Assembly: GCF_002027705.1 (NCBI RefSeq) | Contig: NZ_MBTG01000019.1 | Span: 62,001-126,000, forward strand | Direction: 5' to 3' | DNA length: 64,000 nt | Source: Paenibacillus ferrarius | GTDB lineage: Bacteria > Bacillota > Bacilli > Paenibacillales > NBRC-103111 | Part shown: positions 35,629-43,548 of the stretch, one piece after another | Position numbering within the stretch: position 1 is the stretch's first letter | How the letters are laid out: every line of letters begins with the position of its first letter | Translations under genes and position numbers: made by a program | The notes under the pieces: model-generated | What the model saw: the letters and a program-made list of their open reading frames with translations, nothing else | What the model was told of the DNA's origin: nothing | Database searches by the model: none

Positions 35629-36330
35629 CTATTTTGAAATATAAAAAGCATTATTCTCAAGCTTGATGGTTAAACCTAACTCATCCACGGCATAGTGCCA
35701 GGTCATTGGGAAATAAGTAACATCATTTAATACTAATAAAGGGTATTCTTCGGCATTATTATCAATCCAGACGTCGTTTACATAAATATTGAAATCGGGT
35801 TTACTGGCATACAAGTTTGCGCTTGTTGAGCCGTTATCTAGCTCAAGTTTACCGGCTTTGTTGGACGTTTTGCGAATAACGAATCCCGCGTCTGCATCCC
35901 AAACGGTTTCTAAGGCCAGCGCCTGAGTAAATTTAAAAGTCATAGGGAAATAAGTAATATCCTTATAAGCGATGACGGGGTATTTCAAGGACGAATTAGG
36001 TATGGAAGTCCCATTAACATAGATACTGTAGGTTGGCTTACTAACTTTGACTTGTCCGCTAGGGATAGTTTCGACGGGTTCTGCTGGTTTATTATTTGAA
36101 GTCGATCCCCCAGATGAAGAACCGCCACTGCCGCTGCCCGATGAAGATCCACCGTTGTGATAATGATATCCCGTACACAAGCCCTTAGCCTTAGAGGCTG
36201 CCGAACAATTATGACCTCCATTGGCATCTGTTCTGCCTGAATGGGCATAAACGGATTGTGATACAGATAAGGTAATCATGAATGATAATAACGTTAGTCC
36301 AATTTTTTTGAACTTCATTTCCCTTGTCAT
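35629..36330 (-). CDS. Secreted YHYH-motif protein with two stalk-like domains
   Basis: A 233-residue exported protein. A signal peptide (KKIGLTLLSFMITLSVSQSVYAHS) is followed by SGRTDANGGHNCSAASKAKGLCTGYHYHNGG (the YHYH motif), a Ser/Gly linker, and two related domains with the pattern 'ISVNGxxI-Y-PVIAYKDITYFPMTFKF' (residues about 95-160 and 165-233). The two repeats resemble copper amine oxidase N-terminal-like 'stalk' domains common in Paenibacillus. The His-rich motif suggests metal binding. Function is unknown. Confidence 0.75.
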   Translation of the reverse strand: MTREMKFKKIGLTLLSFMITLSVSQSVYAHSGRTDANGGHNCSAASKAKGLCTGYHYHNGGSSSGSGSGGSSSGGSTSNNKPAEPVETIPSGQVKVSKPTYSIYVNGTSIPNSSLKYPVIAYKDITYFPMTFKFTQALALETVWDADAGFVIRKTSNKAGKLELDNGSTSANLYASKPDFNIYVNDVWIDNNAEEYPLLVLNDVTYFPMTWHYAVDELGLTIKLENNAFYISK

Positions 36331-36624
36331 CCCCTAAAAATAGTAGTATTTTCCTATATGATCTTATCAGAGATTGCTAGGATGATCAAATATAGGTATA
36401 AAGATTTAATCATCCCTTTATTTACCACATATATAAAATCTGTTATCCTAGTGTATTGCGGCTAATATATACCGAGATGCGAACTCAAAAGTATGTTTAA
36501 TTGAGTTCAATCTTGACACAAAACGAATATACTTACGATGCTCCCACAGTATTTTGTTAAGAGTTTGTGGCATGCGATCGACGATAGATTACAGTCTGGG
36601 TGAATAGGCAGGAGATTCTCAATT

Positions 36625-37887
36625 ATGTTTAAAAAAATTAGTTTTCTTACGCTGTTAATATTATTTTGTTTCTTACAATCCTCTTGCAGTACAAGGATCA
36701 GTTCAGAAAAAAATAGTGGGAACAGTGCTAACCTTCCTTCAGAAACTCTGAACGGTACGACTAAACCCATAAATCCGGAACCTCAACAGGAGTCTCCAAT
36801 GCCCAAAAATGAGGTGCCTATTATTCTGGAGAACTCAGCAGGAGGGGTCAAACAAGCATACTTAGAAATAAAGAAAGAAAGCTATATTGATACAAAAGCA
36901 AACGTTGAAATAAAATTCCCTCAAATTACAAATATAAAGGATACCAGTAAACAACAAGTAATTAACTCTTTAATAAGAGAAGAAGCGATGCAGCTTTTAA
37001 AGCAGTATAAAAATGGGGAAGTAGAGTTATCTTCATTAAATATTGATTATAGTATCAAACTAAATAGGGAAAAAATGATTAGCATTCAATATACGGGAAT
37101 TACCAATTTCAAAAATGCGGCTCATCCTTATAATTTGTTTTTTGTTACTAATATTAATGTCAATAAAGGGACTGTTATTAAGTTATTCGATATTATACAT
37201 GTAGATAAAAAGTTTATGGAGTTTTTCCAAACAGGTACATTTCAATCGGTAAGTCCAATTTATCAAGAGGGATATTTGGAGAAATATTCGATAACTGAAT
37301 TGCTGGAAACATTTAAAAATGCCAATTTTTATTTCACAGATGAGGCTTTAGGAATTAGCTTAGGTGTTCCATATGCAATGGGAGATCATGCCGAGTTCGA
37401 AATTAAATATAAGAATATCACGAGCAGTATGAAGTCGGTAAATGAGATATGGAATGGAATTTCCGACTCTGATTCATCAGGATCTTCGAATGATGCAAAA
37501 GTACCATTGGTCTATACAAATAAAAAATTAGGGTTTCAAATCACATTCCCTCAAGCATGGGCTGGCAAATATATAACAGAAGAACTAGATACAGGGACAA
37601 TAGTATGGTATCAACCTAAATCAAAAAATGTAGAGAAAGCTAAGTTGTTTCAAATAAGTATCTGGGGTTCTGAAAAAGAGTGGAATGAATGGTGGGATCA
37701 TGGAGGGAAAGATCAACCAGTTCCATTCAAAAAACTTGCAGTTGTTAATGGGAACGTTCTCGTTAAAGAGAACCCGACCGAAGCCATTTATCAGGGGGAA
37801 ACTGATGCTCAAGAGGACTCCAAAGAATACGATAAAATGTTGTTGGATGTTCGGAGCATTATAAGTACCTTTAAAGAACTGAATTAG
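36625..37887 (+). CDS. Lipoprotein with DUF4163/DUF3298-like domain
   Basis: A 420-residue exported protein. The N-terminus MFKKISFLTLLILFCFLQSSC ends in a probable lipid-attachment Cys. A Ser/Asn/Pro-rich linker (to about residue 75) precedes a domain resembling PdaC-type DUF4163/DUF3298 (residues about 80-270: IKFPQITNIKDTSKQQVINSLI, KLNREKMISIQYTGI, LGVPYAMGDHAEFEIKY). A third part (about 300-420) has KKLGFQITFPQAWAGKYI, a domain of unknown type. It sits on the outer face of the membrane; function is unknown. Confidence 0.7.
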   Translation: MFKKISFLTLLILFCFLQSSCSTRISSEKNSGNSANLPSETLNGTTKPINPEPQQESPMPKNEVPIILENSAGGVKQAYLEIKKESYIDTKANVEIKFPQITNIKDTSKQQVINSLIREEAMQLLKQYKNGEVELSSLNIDYSIKLNREKMISIQYTGITNFKNAAHPYNLFFVTNINVNKGTVIKLFDIIHVDKKFMEFFQTGTFQSVSPIYQEGYLEKYSITELLETFKNANFYFTDEALGISLGVPYAMGDHAEFEIKYKNITSSMKSVNEIWNGISDSDSSGSSNDAKVPLVYTNKKLGFQITFPQAWAGKYITEELDTGTIVWYQPKSKNVEKAKLFQISIWGSEKEWNEWWDHGGKDQPVPFKKLAVVNGNVLVKENPTEAIYQGETDAQEDSKEYDKMLLDVRSIISTFKELN

Positions 37888-38024
37888 TATTGGTCGTTTT
37901 CGTTCGTATTTTCCCCACTACTTACGCCAAAGTTACTAACTGACAACTTTTTCAGTTCTTATGCAGATTTTGGTTTCCCTGTATAATAGCAGTGAAACCA
38001 AAGTTGATCGATGGAGGCTGAGCA

Positions 38025-38993
38025 ATGCACATTAGAACTCTTGGGAAAACAGGGTTGAAGATATCGGAAATCGGGTACGGGGCATGGGGGATTGGCAAAA
38101 CGGCTTGGATCGGTGCATCCGATGACGAGTCGATTGAGGCGCTGAATCGTTCCATTGAGCTTGGGCTGAACTTTATTGATACTGCGCTGGGCTATGGAGA
38201 TGGCCACAGTGAAAGACTTGTCGGGCAAGTGGTGAGGGCACACAATAAGCCGATCTATGTTGCGACGAAGATCCCTCCTATCAACCGTCAATGGCCTGCG
38301 CGGGACGGGGTGCCGGTGGCTGAGGCGTTCACAGCGGAGCATGTCATTGCTAGCACGGAACAAAGCCTGCGCAACTTGGGCTTGGATACCATAGATGTCC
38401 AACAGTTTCATGTTTGGTCGGACGAGTGGGTGGGTCAAGGAGATTGGCTGGAAGGGATTCGCAAGCTCAAAGAGCAAGGAAAGATTCGCCATTTTGGCAT
38501 CTCGATTAATGATCATCAATCGAACAACGGGATTAAGCTGATTGAATCAGGGCTTGTTGATACGGTGCAGGTGATTTATAACATTTTCGAGCAAAGCCCA
38601 GAAGATCAATTGCTCCCTGCCTGCGTCGAGCATAATGTTGGCGTTATTGTCCGAGTTTCGCTGGATGAAGGCGGCTTGACGGGCCGGATTACGCCTGACA
38701 CGACATTCAATGAAGGTGACTTCCGCAATACCTATTTCCAAGGCGACCGCAAGCAGCAGGTGTATGATCGCGTTCAGAAGATCGCTTCTGATCTGGATAT
38801 CGCTGTTGAGCAAATGCCGGAAATCGCTCTGCGATATGTGCTCAGCCATCCTGCTGTTTCAACGGTCATTCCAGGTATGCGTTCCGTTCGGAATGTAGAG
38901 AACAATATGCGCGTTGGCGACGGACAAGGATTGACCCAGGAGCAGCTTGCGAAGTTGAAGCCGCATCGCTGGATTCGGAATTTCTATAGATAA
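38025..38993 (+). CDS. Aldo/keto reductase
   Basis: A 322-residue NADPH-dependent oxidoreductase of the AKR superfamily. Motifs are the entry TLGKTGLKISEIGYGAWGIG, FIDTALGYGDGHSERLVGQ (Asp/Tyr catalytic pair), YVATKIPP (Lys), and the cofactor end TVIPGMRSVRNVENNM. It reduces a carbonyl substrate that is not evident. RBS GGAGGCTGAGC. The gene is followed by a repeat array rather than a clear terminator. Confidence 0.88.
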   Translation: MHIRTLGKTGLKISEIGYGAWGIGKTAWIGASDDESIEALNRSIELGLNFIDTALGYGDGHSERLVGQVVRAHNKPIYVATKIPPINRQWPARDGVPVAEAFTAEHVIASTEQSLRNLGLDTIDVQQFHVWSDEWVGQGDWLEGIRKLKEQGKIRHFGISINDHQSNNGIKLIESGLVDTVQVIYNIFEQSPEDQLLPACVEHNVGVIVRVSLDEGGLTGRITPDTTFNEGDFRNTYFQGDRKQQVYDRVQKIASDLDIAVEQMPEIALRYVLSHPAVSTVIPGMRSVRNVENNMRVGDGQGLTQEQLAKLKPHRWIRNFYR

Positions 38994-39516
38994 AAAAGGC
39001 GGCTGTGCCATAAGCCAAATTTAGTGATCAGATCCGTTCACCCAAGTGTAAAAGCCTGTGAAAATACAGGAATTCCCGGGTGAATTCGGTTAAAAAGCGG
39101 AAATGCCTGCAATTGTGCAGGCATTTTTATCTTTTTCGGCCGCTCATCCAGAAAAAGCCTCAAAAACCTGCACATACGCAGGAATTTAACAGTTGAGGCT
39201 ATTCCATGAGCAAAAAAGATGCATAATTGCAGGTTTAGACAAAGCAGCTGGAGCTAGAGCTTGGAGGAGGCAGGAGGCTCATCAAGTGATTATCAGAAGT
39301 TACATTCATTACGCATGAAAGAAGATCACACGCAGAACGGCCAGAACAGCCAGTTTATGTCAGGTTACCATGTACAAATCCGAGCTGTCGCTAATCGCGA
39401 AGTAAAAGTAAGTTTGGAATAGGCATCAATACTGAAACCAAATCTAGGCTCAGACGTATAGAATAAGACGAAAGTGATAAAACTTTCATATTAACTTACG
39501 TGGAGGTCATGACATC
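38994..39516. other. Gap holding phased repeat array 1
   Basis: This 523-base gap contains the four-unit palindrome array at 39055-39233. The rest is AT-rich with no gene, ending in the RBS of the small membrane gene. Confidence 0.7.
39055..39233. repeat. Phased palindrome array, copy 1 (four 16-bp units)
   Basis: Four 16-base units, CCTGCA-N4-TGCAGG or close variants, start at 39055, 39106, 39167 and 39218, so the spacings are 51, 61 and 51 bases. Units 2 and 3 are nearly perfect; unit 4 is GATGCATAATTGCAGG. Spacers are 35, 45 and 35 bases, and A-runs before and T-runs after the units extend the hairpins. A second copy with the same layout lies at 52102-52280. Confidence 0.85.
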
Positions 39517-39948
39517 ATGTTCAAGAAATTAGTAATGCTGATTATGGCAAGTATGCTGGTGTTCTCTTTTACGGTGCCAACACTTGTAGAAGCGAAGTCT
39601 TCTTATAAAGCACCTCGCAAAAGCTACACACCGACAGAACAACAAAAGGCGCCTGCTAGCAACGCTACCAAAAATGAGCCTAGCAATTCGGCAACCAAAA
39701 CACCTGGCGCTGCAACACCAAGCACGAAACCTGGCTTTTTCAGCGGTGGATTGATGAAAGGGCTGCTTATCGGGGGAATGGCGGGTCTCCTGTTTGGAGG
39801 CTTATTTGGCGGAATGGGAGCACTAGGTAATATACTTGGCTTGTTAGTGAACGTGCTTGCTGTGGTTGCCTTGATTGCTGTTGTTGTGAAGGTGATCTCT
39901 TTCTTCAGACAAAGAAAGAAGACTAATCAGGATAATCCGAGGTACTAA
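39517..39948 (+). CDS. Gly-rich small membrane protein
   Basis: A 143-residue protein. A signal or anchor segment (residues 1-25) is followed by a Ser/Thr/Pro-rich linker, a Gly-rich membrane region (GLLIGGMAGLLFGGLFGGMGALGNILGLLVNVLAVVALIAVVVKV) and a basic tail. It is 2 bases before the YxcD-type gene and the two are probably co-translated. It has the look of a small Tim44/DUF-like membrane partner; function is unknown. Confidence 0.7.
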   Translation: MFKKLVMLIMASMLVFSFTVPTLVEAKSSYKAPRKSYTPTEQQKAPASNATKNEPSNSATKTPGAATPSTKPGFFSGGLMKGLLIGGMAGLLFGGLFGGMGALGNILGLLVNVLAVVALIAVVVKVISFFRQRKKTNQDNPRY

Positions 39949-39950
39949 GC

Positions 39951-40229
39951 ATGCGTTTAACGGAACAAGAAATCGTGAATGCTGTCTGTTTGAATATGGC
40001 GGAACGCAAAGCTCTTAAGCCGAATGAGGTTGACGTTGAGCTGATGTGGGATGAGGACTTAGGCTTCTCTGCGGAAGTATTTGCCGGAGGACGCTCCCAA
40101 ATTCTGACGGAAGGCAACCTGTTCGAAGCCATAACGCAATATTTGTTTAATCAATACCAGATGAGGGTTTTCCGGGATCAAATGCGATTCATTTTGGATG
40201 AAGAGATCATCGCTGAAATCACGGAATAA
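39951..40229 (+). CDS. yxcD: YxcD family protein (DUF2653)
   Basis: A 92-residue protein with the DUF2653 pattern: LTEQEIVNAVCLNMAERKALKPNEVDVELMWDEDLGFSAEVF, then RFILDEEIIAEI. Small cytoplasmic family of unknown function, found in Bacillaceae and relatives. GAGGT lies close to the ATG. Confidence 0.85.
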   Translation: MRLTEQEIVNAVCLNMAERKALKPNEVDVELMWDEDLGFSAEVFAGGRSQILTEGNLFEAITQYLFNQYQMRVFRDQMRFILDEEIIAEITE

Positions 40230-40240
40230 TCCACTTATGT

Positions 40241-40279
40241 AAAAGGCGGCCAATCCTTGAGGGGATTAGCCGCTTTTTT
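40241..40279. terminator. Terminator after yxcD
   Basis: AAAAGGCGGC pairs with GCCGCTTTT and an inner AATCC/GGATT stem extends it, followed by T residues. It lies between convergent genes. Confidence 0.9.
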
Positions 40280-40302
40280 GCATAGCGTTGTCAACCCGTC
40301 CA

Positions 40303-41457
40303 TTAATATATTGTTCTAAAGGGTCTGTAAAATTCGCGAATGTCCTTAACCAGCAATTCCGGCTCTTCCAGAGCAGTAAAATGGCCACCGCGGGGCATTG
40401 TATTCCAGCTAGTTATATTCAAGTTGCGTACAGCCCATTCCTTGGGTGGCAATAATATATCTGCCGGGAAAAGAGCGACGGCTGTAGGTACCTCTATGCG
40501 GCCCAGAGGCGGCAAAGAATGCGAATTCTCATAATACATACGTGATGTTGATCCTATAGTATTGGTAACCCAATAAATCATAATATGCGTGAGCAGCTCA
40601 TCCTCGCTGAATCGTTGCCGCAGGTCTCCTTTGCAGTCGCTCCATGCACGGAATTTCTCAATCATCCAGCCAGCTAGACCTGCTGGCGAGTCGGACAGTC
40701 CGTAGGCAAGAGTCTGAGGTCTCGTAGATTGAATGGAGATATAGCCACCTTCAAGGGCAAGCCATTCCTGAGCATTCTTCTTATATTGCAGTTCTTCTTC
40801 TGAGAGCTTCGCCGGATCTTGCGCGGTCATGAGATCTCTAATGATCCCGATATCCGTTAAGTGGATTCCGACAAGCAGTTCCGGATGATTTGCCGCAAGA
40901 TATCTGGTAACGCCAGAGCCAATATCCCCGCCTGCAGCAGCGAATTTGTTAAGCCCAAGTTCTTGTGTCATTAGTTTAGCCCACATCTCGGAGACATAAG
41001 AATTGTTGACGCCACGATGGTCAGGACAGCTAGAGAAGCCAAATCCCGGAAGCGAAGGGACAATGACATCAAAAGCATCCTCAGGGTTACCACCGTGGGC
41101 AGCGGGATCAGTAAGCAAAGGGATAATCTTCTGGTAACGCAGGTAACTGTCCGGCCATCCGTGGGTAAGGATAATGGGCAACGGATGAGGTCCTTTGCCG
41201 CGCTCATGCACGAAGTGAACATCGATCCCGTCAATATGACTGCGAAATTGAGAAAAGCGGTTTAATTTCGCTTCTTGAACACGCCAGTCGAAATGGTCTC
41301 GCCAATAGGCAACTAGCGATTTCAAATAACTTAATTCAGTGCCGTGTTCCCAAGCGGAGTCTTCTAATTGATCAGGCCAGCGGACGTGATTCAGTCTATA
41401 TTGTAAATCGTCAAGCACTTCATCGGATACCTGGATTTGGAAACGTTCAACAGTCAT
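40303..41457 (-). CDS. Epoxide hydrolase (EHN-domain alpha/beta hydrolase)
   Basis: A 384-residue enzyme. The N-terminal EHN segment (DDLQYRLNHVRWPDQLEDSAWEHG) precedes an alpha/beta-hydrolase fold: HGWPDSYLRYQKIIPLL (oxyanion HGWP), AAGGDIGSGVTRYLA with nucleophile Asp (about residue 182), and PRGGHFTALEEPELL with catalytic His (about residue 362). The enzyme opens epoxides to diols; the substrate is unknown. It is divergent from an AraC-type regulator gene. Confidence 0.9.
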   Translation of the reverse strand: MTVERFQIQVSDEVLDDLQYRLNHVRWPDQLEDSAWEHGTELSYLKSLVAYWRDHFDWRVQEAKLNRFSQFRSHIDGIDVHFVHERGKGPHPLPIILTHGWPDSYLRYQKIIPLLTDPAAHGGNPEDAFDVIVPSLPGFGFSSCPDHRGVNNSYVSEMWAKLMTQELGLNKFAAAGGDIGSGVTRYLAANHPELLVGIHLTDIGIIRDLMTAQDPAKLSEEELQYKKNAQEWLALEGGYISIQSTRPQTLAYGLSDSPAGLAGWMIEKFRAWSDCKGDLRQRFSEDELLTHIMIYWVTNTIGSTSRMYYENSHSLPPLGRIEVPTAVALFPADILLPPKEWAVRNLNITSWNTMPRGGHFTALEEPELLVKDIREFYRPFRTIY

Positions 41458-41625
41458 AATGAGTTCCTCCCACTAATCTTAATGGTTCGATTTTGACAGT
41501 TTTGAGCGGCTGTCGTGGAAAATGCGGTCTATACATCGGTTCACAATCACATTATAACCTTTGGATTTGTATGCTACACTGGTATAAGTGAAGCAACCAA
41601 CTATACTATTTGATAGGTGAACAAA

Positions 41626-42480
41626 ATGCCGCAAATCGACCGACACAAAGATCGTATGGTGAAAATAGAATTCGTCGCAGTGGAGGATTTCAGTGTTCTT
41701 CCTTATCCTGAACGGTATACGCTGACTTATATTACGTCAGGAAGTATAAATGGGTTATTGAATGAACGTCCAATATCCATTAGCGCTCCTGGTGTCCTTT
41801 GCTTGGCTAAGGACGATAAATTGCAAGTGAATGAAAAGATGAATGTATCTGCTCAATCTTTTAGTTTCCATCCCGAATTTCTTAACACCACTACTCTTGC
41901 CGAAACGAAGGATTATTTCCCCGCAGCACCTAGCATTCAAACAGGGCTTTCCCTTTTTCAAAGGGACCATTTGTATACGGGTGTACCTCGTGTAACCGAG
42001 AAAGCATACCCCCTATTGTTTGAATGGTTTTTCATACTTGGCACCGAAGTGCAGGCGCAAAGTGATGGACGCTGGGTATGCAGAATCAAAAAGTATCTCA
42101 TTCAAATTCTAGGCTTGATGGAGGAATTAATTCAAAATAGCGAGCATTCGCCTGTCGATACAGTATTAGATTATATACACACGAATTATTCGCGAAAGAT
42201 TTCATTAAACGATTTGACGAATTGTGCGTATTTGAACCGTGTGACTCTGAATAAATTGTTTCAGGAGAGATGTGGACAAACAGCAATTGGTTACTTGCTT
42301 ACCCATCGCTTGAAGGTTGCTAGCGACCTTCTGACACATACGGATATGAGCATTAATGATATTGCGCGTTCCACTGGATTCGAGTACGACACCTACTTTA
42401 TTAAACAATTTACAGCTAGAAAAGGGATGTCGCCTACAACTTATCGAATTACATCCCGCAAGTTTGGTACGGCCCAATAA
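41626..42480 (+). CDS. AraC family transcriptional regulator
   Basis: A 284-residue regulator. N-terminal cupin-like sensor and C-terminal AraC HTH pair (ISLNDLTNCAYLNRVTLNKLFQERCG, then SINDIARSTGFEYDTYFIKQFTARKGMSPTTYR). Start ATG 41626 follows GATAGGTG. It is divergent from the epoxide hydrolase and could regulate it. Confidence 0.87.
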   Translation: MPQIDRHKDRMVKIEFVAVEDFSVLPYPERYTLTYITSGSINGLLNERPISISAPGVLCLAKDDKLQVNEKMNVSAQSFSFHPEFLNTTTLAETKDYFPAAPSIQTGLSLFQRDHLYTGVPRVTEKAYPLLFEWFFILGTEVQAQSDGRWVCRIKKYLIQILGLMEELIQNSEHSPVDTVLDYIHTNYSRKISLNDLTNCAYLNRVTLNKLFQERCGQTAIGYLLTHRLKVASDLLTHTDMSINDIARSTGFEYDTYFIKQFTARKGMSPTTYRITSRKFGTAQ

Positions 42481-42524
42481 CATCAGGCTTGCTTTGTCAA
42501 TTTTCACACAAGGGGCGTGGGGAT

Positions 42525-42716
42525 ATGTATGGTATTTACTTGGATGTCTTGAAAGAGTACGAAGGTAATGGCTATGCAGCTTTCTTCATTAATTGGCTTA
42601 AAGTGAAATACCCGAATAAGAAAATGTATGTCTATTCCATCGAACAATCCAAAAATTTTTGGTATAAGCAGGACTTTGAAGTTGTAGGGAATACGGTATG
42701 GATGTCGTATAATTAA
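42525..42716 (+). pseudogene. GNAT acetyltransferase C-terminal fragment
   Basis: A 63-codon frame behind GGGGCGTGGGGAT. DVLKEYEGNGYAAFFINWLK resembles the acetyl-CoA binding R/Q-x-x-G-x-G/A region, and NFWYKQDFEVVGNTVWM the GNAT C-terminus. The N-terminal half of a normal GNAT (about 80 residues) is missing. It is a remnant, or at best a short standalone domain. Confidence 0.6.
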
Positions 42717-42741
42717 GTTAATATTTAAGGAGGTTAAGGAC

Positions 42742-43164
42742 ATGGGAACGAATGAGAAAATAGGCGGCGGCGGCTTGCACCATATTGCGCTGAGGGCGAA
42801 TGATTTTGAAGCTACGGTGAAGTTTTATACCGAGGGGTTGGGTTTCAAGGAAGGGCATAGCTGGGGAGAAGGCGATAGTCGCATTATTTTACTGGATTCC
42901 GGCGACGGCAATTATATCGAAGTTTTCGCTGGCGGCACGGGTGAAGTGAAGCCGGAAGGTTCCTATTTCCATGTTGCTTTTCGCAGCAACAATGTGGATG
43001 CGGCCGTTGCCGCGGCTGTGGCAGCAGGAGCTGTAGTGACGGTGGACCCTAAAGATGTGGTATTAGGGAGCAATCCGCCGACGCCGGTTCGTATTGCTTT
43101 TGTTAAAGGGTTGAATGGGGAGATTATTGAGTTCTTTCATAGTACAGGGGAGAATCAGTTGTAA
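42742..43164 (+). CDS. VOC family protein (glyoxalase-like)
   Basis: A 140-residue protein with paired beta-alpha-beta modules: GLHHIALRANDFEATVKFYTEGLGFKEGHSWGEGD, YIEVFAGG, GSYFHVAFRSNNVDAAVAAAV, and IAFVKGLNGEIIEFFH. His/Glu residues at the paired positions fit a metal site of the glyoxalase/dioxygenase superfamily. RBS AAGGAGG. Confidence 0.85.
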   Translation: MGTNEKIGGGGLHHIALRANDFEATVKFYTEGLGFKEGHSWGEGDSRIILLDSGDGNYIEVFAGGTGEVKPEGSYFHVAFRSNNVDAAVAAAVAAGAVVTVDPKDVVLGSNPPTPVRIAFVKGLNGEIIEFFHSTGENQL

Positions 43165-43319
43165 ATTTCTCCTTCTCGCCATACTTTCACCCTGTTCACG
43201 GCTTCTCAAATAAGCGAAGATAGATCCACAAGGCTCGGCGAAAAATTTGCAGTTGACAAGAACTGGTAAGAGGCTTTAGTATGAGCAGTAATAAATCCCA
43301 GACAAAGGAGTCGATCAAG

Positions 43320-43424
43320 ATGAAATCCAATTTATTTGTTAGTTTAAACCAAGAGCAGAGTAACCACTTTAACAAACAAATAAATAGTGGACGTATTCTC
43401 ATCGACACACTGGGTTTCTTTTGA
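43320..43424 (+). CDS. 34-residue leader peptide upstream of hen1
   Basis: The frame MKSNLFVSLNQEQSNHFNKQ and on ends IDTLGFF, with AAAGGAG nine bases before the ATG. It is followed by two hairpins, the second a full terminator. It is either a small stand-alone protein or a leader peptide whose translation affects the terminator. The peptide has no repeated codons for one amino acid. Confidence 0.55.
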   Translation: MKSNLFVSLNQEQSNHFNKQINSGRILIDTLGFF

Positions 43425-43433
43425 CGGTATTTA

Positions 43434-43455
43434 GACTAGCTTTGTTAAGCTAGTT
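43434..43455 (+). other. Hairpin between leader ORF and terminator
   Basis: ACTAGCTT pairs perfectly with AAGCTAGT around TGTT. No T-run follows, so it is not itself a terminator. Confidence 0.7.
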
Positions 43456-43477
43456 CTGGATGTTTTCTGGAATATCT

Positions 43478-43510
43478 GGTCATGGACGCTTGAGTCCATG
43501 GCCTTTTTTT
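43478..43510 (+). terminator. Intrinsic terminator in the hen1 leader
   Basis: GGTCATGGAC pairs with GTCCATGGCC (one G-U pair) and seven T residues follow. It ends 38 bases before the hen1 start, so hen1-pnkp needs read-through or its own promoter in that gap. Confidence 0.85.
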
Positions 43511-43548
43511 ATGTAATGAGTTCCAATAATTTGGAGGGGATCAAGAAA

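Larger units (their letters stand above)
43165..43548. other. Leader region of the RNA-repair operon
   Basis: The 384-base gap holds a 34-codon ORF (43320-43424), a first hairpin (43434-43455) and an intrinsic terminator (43478-43510) just before the hen1 RBS. The part before 43300 shows nothing recognisable. Confidence 0.7.

Noticed and set aside
39055..39233. Repeat array as a CRISPR
   Set aside because: Repeats are 16-bp palindromes with imperfect arms, spacers alternate 35/45/35, only four units exist and no cas gene is near; two unlinked copies share the spacing, unlike CRISPR.
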